A stretch of 64,000 nt of DNA, taken from positions 32,778 to 96,777 of the forward strand of contig NZ_QTPO01000036.1 in assembly GCF_003853645.1 (NCBI RefSeq), written 5' to 3'. This document shows, one piece after another, positions 15,937 to 24,590 of this stretch; positions within the stretch are counted from its first letter, which is position 1; each line of letters starts with the position of its first letter. Below the pieces are notes generated by a model that was not told the DNA's origin, searched no databases, and was given only the letters and a program-made list of their open reading frames with translations. The DNA comes from Burkholderia sp. Bp9143. GTDB lineage: Bacteria > Pseudomonadota > Gammaproteobacteria > Burkholderiales > Burkholderiaceae. A program made the translations under genes and the position numbers.

Positions 15937-15986
15937 CGGGCGCCTCGCGCGAGGCGCCCGGTCGGGGCCGCCTGCTGGCGGCCCCG
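15937..15986. repeat. Two tandem GC-rich hairpins between hisA and hisF
   Basis: A perfect 24-nt palindrome (15937-15960, CGGGCGCCTCGC and its complement) is followed two bases later by a 10-bp stem with a TGCT loop (15963-15986, CGGGGCCGCC/GGCGGCCCCG). Neither has a T-tract, so they are not typical terminators. In the his mRNA they would fold just after hisA, where they could block exonucleases or slow polymerase. Confidence 0.7.
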
Positions 15987-16005
15987 GCGAACGGAACGAC
16001 GACGC

Positions 16006-16761
16006 TCAGGCGTTGTCGAGTTCGCCGTTCAGTTCGTCCGCGCGCTTCTGCGCGGCCGCGAAATCGAGATCGCCGGAGTAGATCGCACGGCCGCAGATCA
16101 CGCCTTCGACGCCGTGCTCTTCCACTTCGCACAGGTTCTCGATGTCCGTGAGGTTCGACAGGCCGCCGCTGGCGATCACCGGAATGCCGACCGCCTGCGC
16201 GAGCTTCACGGTCGCCTCGATGTTGATGCCCTGCAGCATCCCGTCGCGGCCGATGTCCGTGTAGACGATCGACTCGACGCCGTAGTCCTCGAACTTCTTC
16301 GCGAGATCGATCACCTCGTGGCCCGTCAGCTTGCTCCAGCCGTCGGTCGCGACCTTGCCGTCCTTCGCGTCCAGCCCGACGATGATGCTGCCCGCGAACG
16401 CGGTGCACGCGTCCTGCAGGAAACCCGGGTCCTTCACGGCCGCGGTGCCGATGATCACGTAGGACAGGCCGGCGTCGAGATACTTCTCGATCGTCTCGAG
16501 GCTGCGGATGCCGCCGCCGAGCTGCACGGGGATTTCGTCGCCGACTTCGTCGAGGATCGCTTCGATCGCCTCGAGATTCTTCGGCTTGCCGGCGAATGCG
16601 CCGTTCAGGTCGACCAGATGCAGCCGCCGGGCGCCGAGATCGACCCATTTGCGGGCCATCGCCGCCGGGTCCTCGGAGAAAATCGTGGCCTGGTCCATAT
16701 CGCCCTGTTTGAGGCGCACACACTGACCGTCTTTGAGATCGATGGCCGGAATCAGCAACAT
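16006..16761 (-). CDS. hisA: ProFAR isomerase (HisA)
   Basis: A 251-residue TIM-barrel isomerase of the fourth histidine step, converting ProFAR to PRFAR. It begins MLLIPAIDLKDGQCVRLKQG, with the catalytic Asp at residue 8, and has phosphate-binding GGGIRSLETIEKYL and IASGGLSNLTD. The C-terminal half contains VYTDIGRDGML with the second catalytic Asp. It stands between hisH (gap 163 nt, no feature seen) and hisF in the same direction. Confidence 0.97.
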   Translation of the reverse strand: MLLIPAIDLKDGQCVRLKQGDMDQATIFSEDPAAMARKWVDLGARRLHLVDLNGAFAGKPKNLEAIEAILDEVGDEIPVQLGGGIRSLETIEKYLDAGLSYVIIGTAAVKDPGFLQDACTAFAGSIIVGLDAKDGKVATDGWSKLTGHEVIDLAKKFEDYGVESIVYTDIGRDGMLQGINIEATVKLAQAVGIPVIASGGLSNLTDIENLCEVEEHGVEGVICGRAIYSGDLDFAAAQKRADELNGELDNA

Positions 16762-16924
16762 AGCAATCGGGTGTCGTCGTGGAAAATGAAAAGAATCCGG
16801 CGCGTACCGGCCAAACCGGTGCCGCGCCGTCTCGCTAGTTTAGTACAACTCTTTCGGCGCATAAGCGCGCAAGCCCCGCGCGACAGGCCTTTCCGGCCCG
16901 CCGACTGTGGCACGCACGCGACGT

Positions 16925-17566
16925 TCACGGCTTCCAGTGTACGAAGTTGCGGTACAGACGCAACCCGACTTCCGCGCTTTTCTCGGGGTGGAATTGGGTC
17001 GCGAAGAGATTGTCCCGCGCGACCGCGGACGTAAACGGCGCGCCGTATGCCGTTTCGCCGACCGTGTGTGCCGGGTTGTCCGGCGTCACGTAATAGCTGT
17101 GTACGAAATAGAAGTATGCATCGTCGGGCACGCCGTCCCACAGCGGGTGCGGCTGCGACTGGCGCACGCGGTTCCAGCCCATCTGCGGCACCTTGAAGCG
17201 CGAGCCGTCGTCCTGCAGCTGGCCGTCGAGCTCGAAGCGCACGACCTTGCCGGGCAGCAGGCCCAGGCCCTTCGTGTCGCCTTCCGCGCTCCAGTCGAAC
17301 AGCATCTGCTCGCCGACGCACACGCCGAGCAGCGGCTTCGTGCGCGACGCCTCGATCACCGCTTCCTGCAGCCCCGACTCACCGAGGCAGCGCATGCAGT
17401 CGGGCATCGCGCCCTGGCCGGGCAGCACGACGCGGTCGGCCGCGCGAATCGCGGCCGGCGTGTCGACGATCGCCACGTCGGCGGCCGGTTCGGCCTTCTT
17501 GAGCGCCTGCGCGACCGAGCGCAGGTTGCCCATCCCATAATCCACAATCGCAATCGAAGTTTTCAT
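16925..17566 (-). CDS. hisH: Imidazole glycerol phosphate synthase, glutaminase subunit
   Basis: A 213-residue class I glutamine amidotransferase that supplies ammonia to HisF. The nucleophile is C83 in LLGVCVGEQMLF, with H193 and E195 in QFHPEKS completing the triad. The oxyanion region is LPGQGAMPDC. The ATG at 17566 overlaps the stop of the MarC-family gene as ATGA, so the two are translationally coupled. The GVCVGEQ nucleophile elbow differs slightly from the common GICLGMQ. Confidence 0.96.
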   Translation of the reverse strand: MKTSIAIVDYGMGNLRSVAQALKKAEPAADVAIVDTPAAIRAADRVVLPGQGAMPDCMRCLGESGLQEAVIEASRTKPLLGVCVGEQMLFDWSAEGDTKGLGLLPGKVVRFELDGQLQDDGSRFKVPQMGWNRVRQSQPHPLWDGVPDDAYFYFVHSYYVTPDNPAHTVGETAYGAPFTSAVARDNLFATQFHPEKSAEVGLRLYRNFVHWKP

Positions 17567-18183
17567 CTCAGTGCAGGCAGTAGCGCCCTCAGTCCATTGA
17601 CGATGAATTCCACCGCCAGCGCCGACAGCATCAAACCCATCAGCCGCGTGGCGATGTTGATGCCGGTGCGGCCGATCCAGTTCGCGATCGGCTCGGCGAG
17701 CCGCATCGCGAGAAAACACAGAAGCGCCAGAACCGCGCCGATCGCGACCAGCCCGGCCCGCTCATACCAGTGATGCGAGTTCGCCGCATAGATGATCACC
17801 GTGCTGATCGAGCCGGGGCCCGTGAGCAGCGGAATCGCCAGCGGCACGACCGCGATGTTGTCCTTCAGCTCGGCCTCGTGGCGCTCCTCCGGCGTCGATC
17901 GCGTGTTGCCGATCTGCGCGTTCAGCATGTTGATCGCCATCAGTAACATGATGATCCCGCCGCCCACTTCAAGGGAGCCGACCGAAATGCCGAAGAAGTT
18001 GATGATCTGCTGCCCGAGCAGCGTCGTCACCGTGATCACGCAGAACACCGACACCGACGCGATCCGGATCGTACGGCGCCGCTCGTCGTCCGTCTGCTGT
18101 GCCGTCAGGCTCAGGAAGAACGGCACGGCGCCGACCGGGTTGATCAGCGCCAGCAGCGAAATGAACGATTTGAGCAGATCCAT
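17563..18183 (-). CDS. MarC-family integral membrane protein
   Basis: A 206-residue protein of the MarC/NAAT family with about six hydrophobic helices. It begins MDLLKSFISLLALINPVGAVPFFLSLT, a family hallmark, and contains PLAIPLLTGPGSISTVI. Some relatives have been linked to amino-acid transport, but the role of most is unknown. It lies inside the his operon between hisB (62 nt upstream) and hisH (4-nt overlap). That suggests a link to histidine or its intermediates, without proof. Confidence 0.93.
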   Translation of the reverse strand: MDLLKSFISLLALINPVGAVPFFLSLTAQQTDDERRRTIRIASVSVFCVITVTTLLGQQIINFFGISVGSLEVGGGIIMLLMAINMLNAQIGNTRSTPEERHEAELKDNIAVVPLAIPLLTGPGSISTVIIYAANSHHWYERAGLVAIGAVLALLCFLAMRLAEPIANWIGRTGINIATRLMGLMLSALAVEFIVNGLRALLPALR

Positions 18184-18245
18184 CGCAAGCCGGCGCGCCG
18201 CGCCGAAGCCGTGAGGTTGTCCTTGGCGTCCTGTCCGTTCGAAAG

Positions 18246-18833
18246 TTAGAGGCTGCCCTTCGTCGACGGAATCTGCCCCGCCGCGCGCTCGTCGAGCTCC
18301 ACCGCCGCACGCAGCGCCCGGCCGAAGGCCTTGAACACCGTTTCGAGCTGGTGGTGCGCATTGATCCCGCGCAGGTTGTCGATGTGCAGCGTGACGCCCG
18401 CGTGGTTCACGAACCCGCGGAAGAATTCGATCGACAGGTCGACGTCGAACGTTCCGATCCGCGCGCGCGTGAACGGCACGTGGAATTCGAGACCCGGCCG
18501 GCCCGAGAAGTCGATCACGACGCGCGACAGCGCCTCGTCGAGCGGTACGTACGAATGGCCGTAGCGGCGGATGCCCTTCTTGTCGCCGATCGCCTTCGCG
18601 ACGGCCTGACCGAGCGTGATGCCGACGTCCTCGACCGTATGGTGGTCGTCGATATGCGTATCGCCATGCGCTTCGACCTCGAGATCGATCAGGCCATGTC
18701 GCGCGATCTGGTCGAGCATATGGTCGAGAAACGGCACGCCGGTGGCCAGCTTCTGCCGGCCGGTACCGTCGAGATCGAGCTTCACACGGATCTGCGTTTC
18801 GCTGGTATTGCGAACGACTTCCGCCACACGCAT
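18246..18833 (-). CDS. hisB: Imidazoleglycerol-phosphate dehydratase
   Basis: A 195-residue monofunctional HisB that dehydrates imidazole glycerol phosphate. The two metal-binding repeats are seen as FLDHMLDQIARHG with HIDDHHTVED and as FVNHAGVTLH with NAHHQLETVFKAFGRAL. It lacks the histidinol phosphatase domain found in E. coli HisB, so the phosphatase must be another protein. The start at 18833 is the conserved MRVAEVVRNT. Confidence 0.97.
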   Translation of the reverse strand: MRVAEVVRNTSETQIRVKLDLDGTGRQKLATGVPFLDHMLDQIARHGLIDLEVEAHGDTHIDDHHTVEDVGITLGQAVAKAIGDKKGIRRYGHSYVPLDEALSRVVIDFSGRPGLEFHVPFTRARIGTFDVDLSIEFFRGFVNHAGVTLHIDNLRGINAHHQLETVFKAFGRALRAAVELDERAAGQIPSTKGSL

Positions 18834-18898
18834 GGCAATTCCTTGAATGAGTCTGATGTAAATGGGGATTGATCGTCGCGCGCCGCCGCGCCCTGGGC

Positions 18899-19972
18899 TC
18901 AACCGGGCAGCGCGATTTTCAAAGCAGCCAGCAGGCGCGCGTTTTCGTCGGGAGAACCGACGGTCAGCCGCACGCATTCGGCCAGCAACGGATGCATTTT
19001 ACTCACGTTTTTGACCAGCACCCGCTCGGTGAGCAACGCATCGAACACGGCCGCCGCGTCCGGCACGCGCACCAGCAGGAAATTGCCGGCGCTCGGGAAC
19101 ACCGTCGCGCCCGGCAGCGCGGCCACGGCCTGCGCGAGACGCGTGCGTTCCGCACGCAGTTCGGCCGCCTGCGCGTCGAGCACATCGAGGTGATCGAGCA
19201 GGAAATCGGCGGTCGCCTGTGTCAGCACGTTGATGTTGTAAGGCGGGCGCACCTTGTCGAACTCGGTCAGCCACGTCGGCAGCCCGGCGAGATAGCCGAG
19301 ACGGATCCCCGCGAGGCCGAGCTTCGACACCGTGCGCATCACGACGACGTTGTCGAACTCGGCGGCGCGCGGCAGCCACGAGCGCTCCGCGAACGGCTGG
19401 TACGCCTCGTCGATCACGATCAGGCTGTGGCGCGCGGCAGCGATGATCCGCTCGACGTCGGCTTCGTCGTACAGCGTGCCGGTCGGGTTGTTCGGGTACG
19501 CGAGATAGACGATCGCGGGCCGGTGCTCGGCGATCGCCGCGATCATCGCGTCGGCGTCGAGCGTCAGGTCGGCCCTGAGCGGCACGCCGACGAATTCGAG
19601 CTGCGCGAACTTCGCGGACAGTTCGTACATCACGAAGCCCGGCACCGGCGCGAGCACCTTCGCGCCCGGCTTTGCGCATGCCACCGACATCATGCTGATG
19701 ATTTCGTCCGAGCCGTTGCCGAGCAGCACGTCGCACGCCGCCGGCACACCCATCGCGTGGCGCAGCTTGTCGAGCAGCGCGCCCGGGCGCGGCGCCGGAT
19801 AGCGGTTCAGCGCGACCTGCGCGAGGCGCTCGCCGAGCGCCGCCGCGAGCGGCGCGGGCAGCGAATACGGGTTCTCCATCGCGTCGAGCTTCACGAACCC
19901 GCTCGCGTCGGGCACCGGGTAGCTCGTCATCGCGAGCACGTCGCGGCGGATGATGTCTTGTGGCGTCGTCAT
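18899..19972 (-). CDS. hisC: Histidinol-phosphate aminotransferase
   Basis: A 357-residue PLP-dependent class I/II aminotransferase. The Schiff-base lysine is K217 in TVSKLGLAGIRLGYL. Other cofactor-site motifs are NGSDEII, YPNNPTGTL and IDEAYQPF. It transaminates imidazole acetol phosphate with glutamate. It follows hisD after 119 nt of GC-rich sequence holding several inverted repeats, and precedes hisB by 65 nt. Confidence 0.97.
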   Translation of the reverse strand: MTTPQDIIRRDVLAMTSYPVPDASGFVKLDAMENPYSLPAPLAAALGERLAQVALNRYPAPRPGALLDKLRHAMGVPAACDVLLGNGSDEIISMMSVACAKPGAKVLAPVPGFVMYELSAKFAQLEFVGVPLRADLTLDADAMIAAIAEHRPAIVYLAYPNNPTGTLYDEADVERIIAAARHSLIVIDEAYQPFAERSWLPRAAEFDNVVVMRTVSKLGLAGIRLGYLAGLPTWLTEFDKVRPPYNINVLTQATADFLLDHLDVLDAQAAELRAERTRLAQAVAALPGATVFPSAGNFLLVRVPDAAAVFDALLTERVLVKNVSKMHPLLAECVRLTVGSPDENARLLAALKIALPG

Positions 19973-20091
19973 GGTCTCAAGCCGGCGTGCATCGCGCCGG
20001 CGTCAAATGGTCGGCAAGGCGGCGGCTGCCGCCCTGCTCCGGTCTCCTGGCGACCGAAGCCGATGCGTCGGCATCGGCTCCGGCGCGCGCG

Positions 20092-21408
20092 TCACCCCTT
20101 CATCCGGAGTTCGGCGCTGCGCGCGTGCGCCTGCAGCCCTTCGCCGTATGCCAGCTCGGAGGCGATCTCGCCCAGCGTCTGCGCGCCTTCGGCGCTGACC
20201 TCGATCAGGCTCGAACGCTTGATGAAGTCGTACACGCCGAGCGGTGACGAGAAGCGCGCGGTGCGCGACGTCGGCAGCACGTGGTTCGGGCCCGCGCAGT
20301 AGTCGCCGAGGCTTTCGCTCGTGTAGCGGCCGAGGAAGATCGCGCCGGCGTGGCGGATCTGCTGGCCCCATTGCTGCGGCTCCAGCGCGGAAATCTCGAG
20401 GTGCTCCGGCGCGATGTCGTTTGCGATCCGGCACGCTTCGGCCATGTCGCGCACCTTGATCAGCGCGCCGCGGCCTTCGAGCGACGCGCGGATCACGTCC
20501 CGGCGCGGCATCGTCGGCAGCAGCTCGTCGATCGCCTTCTCGACGCGCTCGAGAAACGCGGCGTCCGGGCACAGCAGGATCGACTGCGCGAGTTCGTCGT
20601 GTTCGGCCTGCGAGAACAGGTCCATCGCGACCCAGCTCGGATCGGTCGTGCCATCGCACAGCACGAGGATTTCCGACGGGCCGGCGATCATGTCGATGCC
20701 GACCGTGCCGAACACGCGGCGCTTCGCCGAGGCGACGTACGCATTGCCCGGCCCGCAGATCTTGTCGACCGCCGGCACCGTGGCCGTGCCGTACGCGAGC
20801 GCGCCGACCGCCTGCGCGCCGCCGATCGTGAACACGCGATCGACGCCGCCGAGCAGCGCCGCGGCGAGCACGAGGTCGTTCTTCACGCCGTCCGGGGTCG
20901 GCACGACCATCACGATCTCGCCGACGCCCGCGACGCGCGCGGGAATCGCGTTCATCAGCACCGACGACGGATAGGCGGCCTTGCCACCCGGCACGTACAG
21001 GCCGACGCGGTCGAGCGGCGTGACCTTCTGGCCGAGCACCGTGCCGTCGCTTTCCGTGTACTGCCAGCTATGGGTGCCGCACTCGATCTTCTGCTTCTCG
21101 TGGTACGCCCGCACGCGTGCGGCAGCGGCTTCCAGCGCCGCGCGCGCCTTCGGCGCGAGGCCGTCGAGCGCCGTCTGCAGCGCGTCCTGCGGCAGTTCGA
21201 GCGCGGCGACGCTGTTCGCGTCCAGCCGGTCGAAGCGGTTCGTGTACTCGAGCACCGCGGCGTCGCCGCGCGACTTCACGTCGGCGAGAATCTTCGCGAC
21301 CGACTGCTCGATCGCTTCGTCCTCGCTCGCCTCGAACGCGAGCACCGCACGCAGCGCGACATCGAAGCCGTCGCTCGTCGAATCGAGTTTGCGGATGGTG
21401 ATGGCCAT
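20092..21408 (-). CDS. hisD: Histidinol dehydrogenase
   Basis: A 438-residue zinc- and NAD-dependent enzyme for the last two oxidations of histidine synthesis. Characteristic motifs include VGLYVPGGKAAYPSSVLM, the family signature GGAQAVGALAYGT and KICGPGN, the zinc/active-site QAEHDE, and GPNHVLPTSRTARF with the catalytic His. It lies 24 nt after hisG. Confidence 0.97.
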   Translation of the reverse strand: MAITIRKLDSTSDGFDVALRAVLAFEASEDEAIEQSVAKILADVKSRGDAAVLEYTNRFDRLDANSVAALELPQDALQTALDGLAPKARAALEAAAARVRAYHEKQKIECGTHSWQYTESDGTVLGQKVTPLDRVGLYVPGGKAAYPSSVLMNAIPARVAGVGEIVMVVPTPDGVKNDLVLAAALLGGVDRVFTIGGAQAVGALAYGTATVPAVDKICGPGNAYVASAKRRVFGTVGIDMIAGPSEILVLCDGTTDPSWVAMDLFSQAEHDELAQSILLCPDAAFLERVEKAIDELLPTMPRRDVIRASLEGRGALIKVRDMAEACRIANDIAPEHLEISALEPQQWGQQIRHAGAIFLGRYTSESLGDYCAGPNHVLPTSRTARFSSPLGVYDFIKRSSLIEVSAEGAQTLGEIASELAYGEGLQAHARSAELRMKG

Positions 21409-21432
21409 GGGAGTTCCGTTACGGTGATGCGC

Positions 21433-22086
21433 TCAATTGCCATTCTGCGACGCGCGTTCGAACGCGTCGAGAATCGGCTTGAGCGCCGCGCGCTTCAACT
21501 TCAGCGCAGCCTGGTTCACGACGAGGCGCGACGAGATCGCCATGATCTCCTCGACCTCGACCAGATTGTTCGCCTTCAGCGTGCCGCCCGAGCTGACGAG
21601 GTCGACGATCGCGTCGGCCAGCCCGACCAGCGGCGCCAGCTCCATCGAGCCGTACAGCTTGATCAGGTCGACGTGCACGCCTTTCGCGGCGAAGTGTTCG
21701 CGTGCCGTTTCGACGTACTTGGTCGCGACCCGCAGGCGCGCGCCCTGGCGCACCGCGTTCGCATAGTCGAAGCCGGCCGGCACGGCCACCGACATCCGGC
21801 AGCGCGCAATGTTCAGATCGATCGGCTGGTACAGGCCCGAGCCGCCGTGCTCGACCAGCACGTCCTTGCCGGCCACGCCGAAATCGGCCGCGCCGTATTC
21901 GACGTAGGTCGGCACGTCGCTCGCGCGCACGATGATCACGCGCAGGTTCGGATCGGTCGTTGGCAGGATCAGCTTGCGCGACGTATCCGGATCCTCGGCC
22001 ACCTGCACGCCGGCGGCCGCCAGCAGCGGCAGGGTTTCCTCGAAAATCCGGCCCTTCGACAGGGCGAGGGTCAGCGGCGCGGTCAT
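21433..22086 (-). CDS. hisG: ATP phosphoribosyltransferase, short form (HisG)
   Basis: A 217-residue catalytic subunit for the first and committed step, joining ATP and PRPP. It begins MTAPLTLALSKGRIFEETLP and has the PRPP region VDLVSSGGTLKANNL. It is the short HisG type without the C-terminal regulatory domain, so it should need a HisZ partner; hisZ is not in this window. Its ATG overlaps the murA stop as ATGA. Confidence 0.97.
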   Translation of the reverse strand: MTAPLTLALSKGRIFEETLPLLAAAGVQVAEDPDTSRKLILPTTDPNLRVIIVRASDVPTYVEYGAADFGVAGKDVLVEHGGSGLYQPIDLNIARCRMSVAVPAGFDYANAVRQGARLRVATKYVETAREHFAAKGVHVDLIKLYGSMELAPLVGLADAIVDLVSSGGTLKANNLVEVEEIMAISSRLVVNQAALKLKRAALKPILDAFERASQNGN

Positions 22087-23432
22087 GCTTGGCTCCCGGA
22101 GAGGCGGCGCACGTTCGCGCCGACGGCGGTCAGTTTCGTTTCCATGCGGTCGTAGCCGCGGTCCAGGTGATAGATGCGGTCGACGAGCGTTTCGCCTTCG
22201 GCGCGCAGCCCGGCGATCACGAGGCTCGCCGAGGCGCGCAGGTCGGTCGCCATCACGTTCGCGCCGGACAGCTTGTCGACGCCCGTCACGAGCGCCGTGT
22301 TGCCGTCGATCGTGATGTTCGCGCCGAGCCGGTTCAGCTCCTGCACGTGCATGAAGCGGTTCTCGAAAATGGTCTCGACGACCTGCGCGGTGCCCGTCGC
22401 GACCGAATTGAGGGCCATGAACTGCGCCTGCATGTCGGTCGGGAACGCCGGGTATTCCGATGTGCGGATCGTCACCGCCGACGGGCGGCGGTCCATCTTC
22501 ACGCGCAGCCAGCTGTCGCCTTCCTCGATCGACACGCCGGCCTCGCGCAGCTTGTCGATCACCGCGTCGAGGATGTGCGGGCGCACGCCCGTCAGCATCA
22601 CGTCGCCGCCCGCCGCCGCAACCGCGCACAGGAACGTGCCGGCCTCGATACGGTCGGGAATCACCGAATGGCGTGCGCCATGCAGCCGCTCGACGCCCTG
22701 GATCACGAGGCGGTCGGTGCCGATCCCGTCGATCTTCGCGCCCATCGCGACCAGCAAGTGTGCGAGATCGCTCACTTCCGGCTCGCGCGCCGCATTCTCG
22801 ATCACCGTCTCGCCGTCGGCAAGCGTCGCGGCCATCAGCAGGTTTTCCGTCCCCGTCACCGTGATCATGTCGGTCACGATGCGCGCGCCCTTCAGGCGCT
22901 TCGCGCGTGCCTCGATGAAGCCGTGCTCGATGCTGATCTCGGCGCCCATCGCCTGCAGGCCCTTGATGTGCTGGTCGACCGGCCGCGCGCCGATCGCGCA
23001 GCCGCCCGGCAGCGACACCTTCGCCTCGCCGAAGCGCGCGAGCAGCGGCCCGAGCACGAGGATCGACGCGCGCATCGTCTTGACGAGCTCGTACGGCGCG
23101 ACGAGGTTGTCGACACGCGATGCGTCGAGCTGCACGCGGCAACCGTCCGCTTCGCTCTTCACGCCCATCTGGTTCAGTACCTTCAGCGTGGTGCGCACGT
23201 CCTTCAGGTTCGGCACGTTGTCGAGCTCGACCGGCTCGGCGCTGAGCAGCCCCGCGCACAGGATCGGCAGCGCGGCGTTCTTCGCGCCCGACACGACGAT
23301 CTCGCCCGACAACCGGCGACCGCCTTCGATCACCAGCTTGTCCATCCCATGTCCCTGCGATTCCCCGTTGGCGGCCGGGTGTGCCGTGGCGACGCTCTCG
23401 ACGGCGTCGCGCTCGTTGACGGTGACTTGCAC
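22083..23432 (-). CDS. murA: UDP-N-acetylglucosamine 1-carboxyvinyltransferase
   Basis: This enzyme transfers enolpyruvate to UDP-GlcNAc, the first committed step of peptidoglycan synthesis. With the GTG at 23432 the protein has 449 residues. The catalytic, fosfomycin-sensitive Cys is C145 in LPGGCAIGARPVDQH, and the inverse alpha-beta barrel motifs such as SGAKNAALPILCA and DRIEAGTFLCA are intact. The family-typical start MDKLVIEGG is residue 30 (position 23345) and has AGGGA upstream, so translation may begin there; the 29-residue extension has no known role. The stop overlaps hisG, coupling cell-wall and histidine genes. Confidence 0.95.
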   Translation of the reverse strand: MQVTVNERDAVESVATAHPAANGESQGHGMDKLVIEGGRRLSGEIVVSGAKNAALPILCAGLLSAEPVELDNVPNLKDVRTTLKVLNQMGVKSEADGCRVQLDASRVDNLVAPYELVKTMRASILVLGPLLARFGEAKVSLPGGCAIGARPVDQHIKGLQAMGAEISIEHGFIEARAKRLKGARIVTDMITVTGTENLLMAATLADGETVIENAAREPEVSDLAHLLVAMGAKIDGIGTDRLVIQGVERLHGARHSVIPDRIEAGTFLCAVAAAGGDVMLTGVRPHILDAVIDKLREAGVSIEEGDSWLRVKMDRRPSAVTIRTSEYPAFPTDMQAQFMALNSVATGTAQVVETIFENRFMHVQELNRLGANITIDGNTALVTGVDKLSGANVMATDLRASASLVIAGLRAEGETLVDRIYHLDRGYDRMETKLTAVGANVRRLSGSQA

Positions 23433-23445
23433 TCAGTGGTTCCGG

Positions 23446-23685
23446 TTATGCGTTCTGCCATTCGGCGGGCGTCAGCGTCTTCATGCTGAGCGCGTGGATT
23501 TCCTGCTTCATGCGATCGCCGAGCGCCGCATAGACGAGCTGGTGCCGCTGGATCGGCCGCTTGCCTTCGAAGGCCGCCGACACGATCGTCGCGAAGAAAT
23601 GCTGGCCGTCGCCTTCGACTTCCAGATGAGTGCAGGCGAGACCGCCGGCGATGTATTGCTTGACCTGTTCGGGAGTCGGCAACAT
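23446..23685 (-). CDS. BolA-family protein
   Basis: A 79-residue BolA-like protein, probably an IbaG/YrbA type involved with monothiol glutaredoxins and iron-sulfur or envelope homeostasis. It shows CTHLEVEGDGQHFFATIVS and the family core RHQLVYAALGDRMKQEIHALSM. It sits directly before murA and after an ABC exporter, the same neighbourhood as yrbA-murA downstream of mla genes in enteric bacteria, which supports the IbaG assignment. Confidence 0.9.
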   Translation of the reverse strand: MLPTPEQVKQYIAGGLACTHLEVEGDGQHFFATIVSAAFEGKRPIQRHQLVYAALGDRMKQEIHALSMKTLTPAEWQNA

Positions 23686-23735
23686 GAGGGGCTCCTGTCG
23701 GCGCGCGCCGCCCGTGGCGGCCGCCGCCGTCGATA

Positions 23736-24590
23736 TCAATGACGCAGTTTGTAGCCGGTCGCGAGCAGCCGCATCGCGAACATCGCGAGCAGCACGAAGA
23801 AACCGGTGACGATCGCGAGGCTCGCGAGCGGGTTGATGTCGGACGCGCCGAAGAACCCGTAACGGAAGCCGTCGATCATGTAGAAAAACGGGTTGAGACG
23901 CGAGATCTCGCGCCACACGGGCGGCAGCGAGTGCGTCGAATAGAACACGCCGGACAGGAACGTCAGCGGCATGATCAGGAAGTTCTGGAACGCGGCGAGC
24001 TGGTCGAACTTCTCGGCCCAGATCCCGGCGATCAGCCCGAGCGTGCCGAGGATCGCCGAGCCGAGCAGCGCGAACGCGATGATGAACAACGGCGCCGCGA
24101 AATGCATCGGGATAAACCAGATCGTCACGACGAACACGCCGGTGCCGACCGCGAGCCCGCGCACGACGGACGCGAGCACGTACGCGCCGAAGATGTCCTT
24201 GTAGGACAGCGGCGGCAGCAGCATGAACACGAGGTTGCCGGTGATCTTCGACTGGATCAGCGACGACGAACTGTTCGCGAACGCGTTCTGCAGCACGCTC
24301 ATCATCACCAGGCCCGGGACCAGGAAGCTCACGTACTCGACGCCCGGATACACCTCGACGCGGCCCGAGAGCGCGTGGCCGAAGATCGTCAGATACAGCA
24401 GCGCCGTCACGATCGGCGCGCACACCGTCTGGAACGACACCTTCCAGAAGCGCAGGAGTTCCTTGTAGAACAGCGTTTGAAAACCGCTTCCCGCTACTCG
24501 CCCGACAGCGCCGGGTTCAGGAGTTTGGCGGGAACGGGGGGGCTGCGCCCCCCCGAGCGAACGCAGTTCGCGTGGGGGTTGTTTATTCAT
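23736..24590 (-). CDS. ABC-2 type transporter permease
   Basis: A 284-residue permease with about six membrane helices (for example APIVTALLYLTIFGHAL, YVSFLVPGLVMMSVLQNAF and FLIMPLTFLSGVFYSTHSLPP). The last two motifs mark ABC-2 exporters of the NodJ/YadH type. Its ATG overlaps the stop of the ATP-binding subunit as ATGA. Residues about 5-21 are encoded by a double GC-rich hairpin resembling a REP element, after which the conserved GFQTLFYKELLRFW begins. The N-terminal extension is therefore probably an insertion into coding sequence. The substrate is unknown. Confidence 0.92.
   Translation of the reverse strand: MNKQPPRELRSLGGAQPPRSRQTPEPGAVGRVAGSGFQTLFYKELLRFWKVSFQTVCAPIVTALLYLTIFGHALSGRVEVYPGVEYVSFLVPGLVMMSVLQNAFANSSSSLIQSKITGNLVFMLLPPLSYKDIFGAYVLASVVRGLAVGTGVFVVTIWFIPMHFAAPLFIIAFALLGSAILGTLGLIAGIWAEKFDQLAAFQNFLIMPLTFLSGVFYSTHSLPPVWREISRLNPFFYMIDGFRYGFFGASDINPLASLAIVTGFFVLLAMFAMRLLATGYKLRH
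24536..24577. repeat. REP-like double hairpin inside the permease coding start
   Basis: Two adjacent inverted repeats: GGGGGGGC/GCCCCCCC (24536-24543, 24547-24554, loop TGC) and GCGAAC/GTTCGC (24557-24562, 24566-24571, loop GCA), the second flanked by CCCC and GGGG. The pair resembles bacterial REP/BIME units mobilised by RAYT proteins, and a RAYT relative is encoded in this window. It lies within the first 60 nt of the ABC permease gene. Confidence 0.6.

Noticed and set aside
19973..20091. CRISPR-like or REP-like repeat array between hisD and hisC
   Set aside because: There are several short inverted repeats, but they differ from one another and have no regular repeat-spacer pattern. No CRISPR array was seen anywhere in the window.
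20281..22155. Long plus-strand frames opposite hisD, hisG and murA
   Set aside because: The minus-strand genes carry all family motifs. The plus-strand products have only compositional bias.
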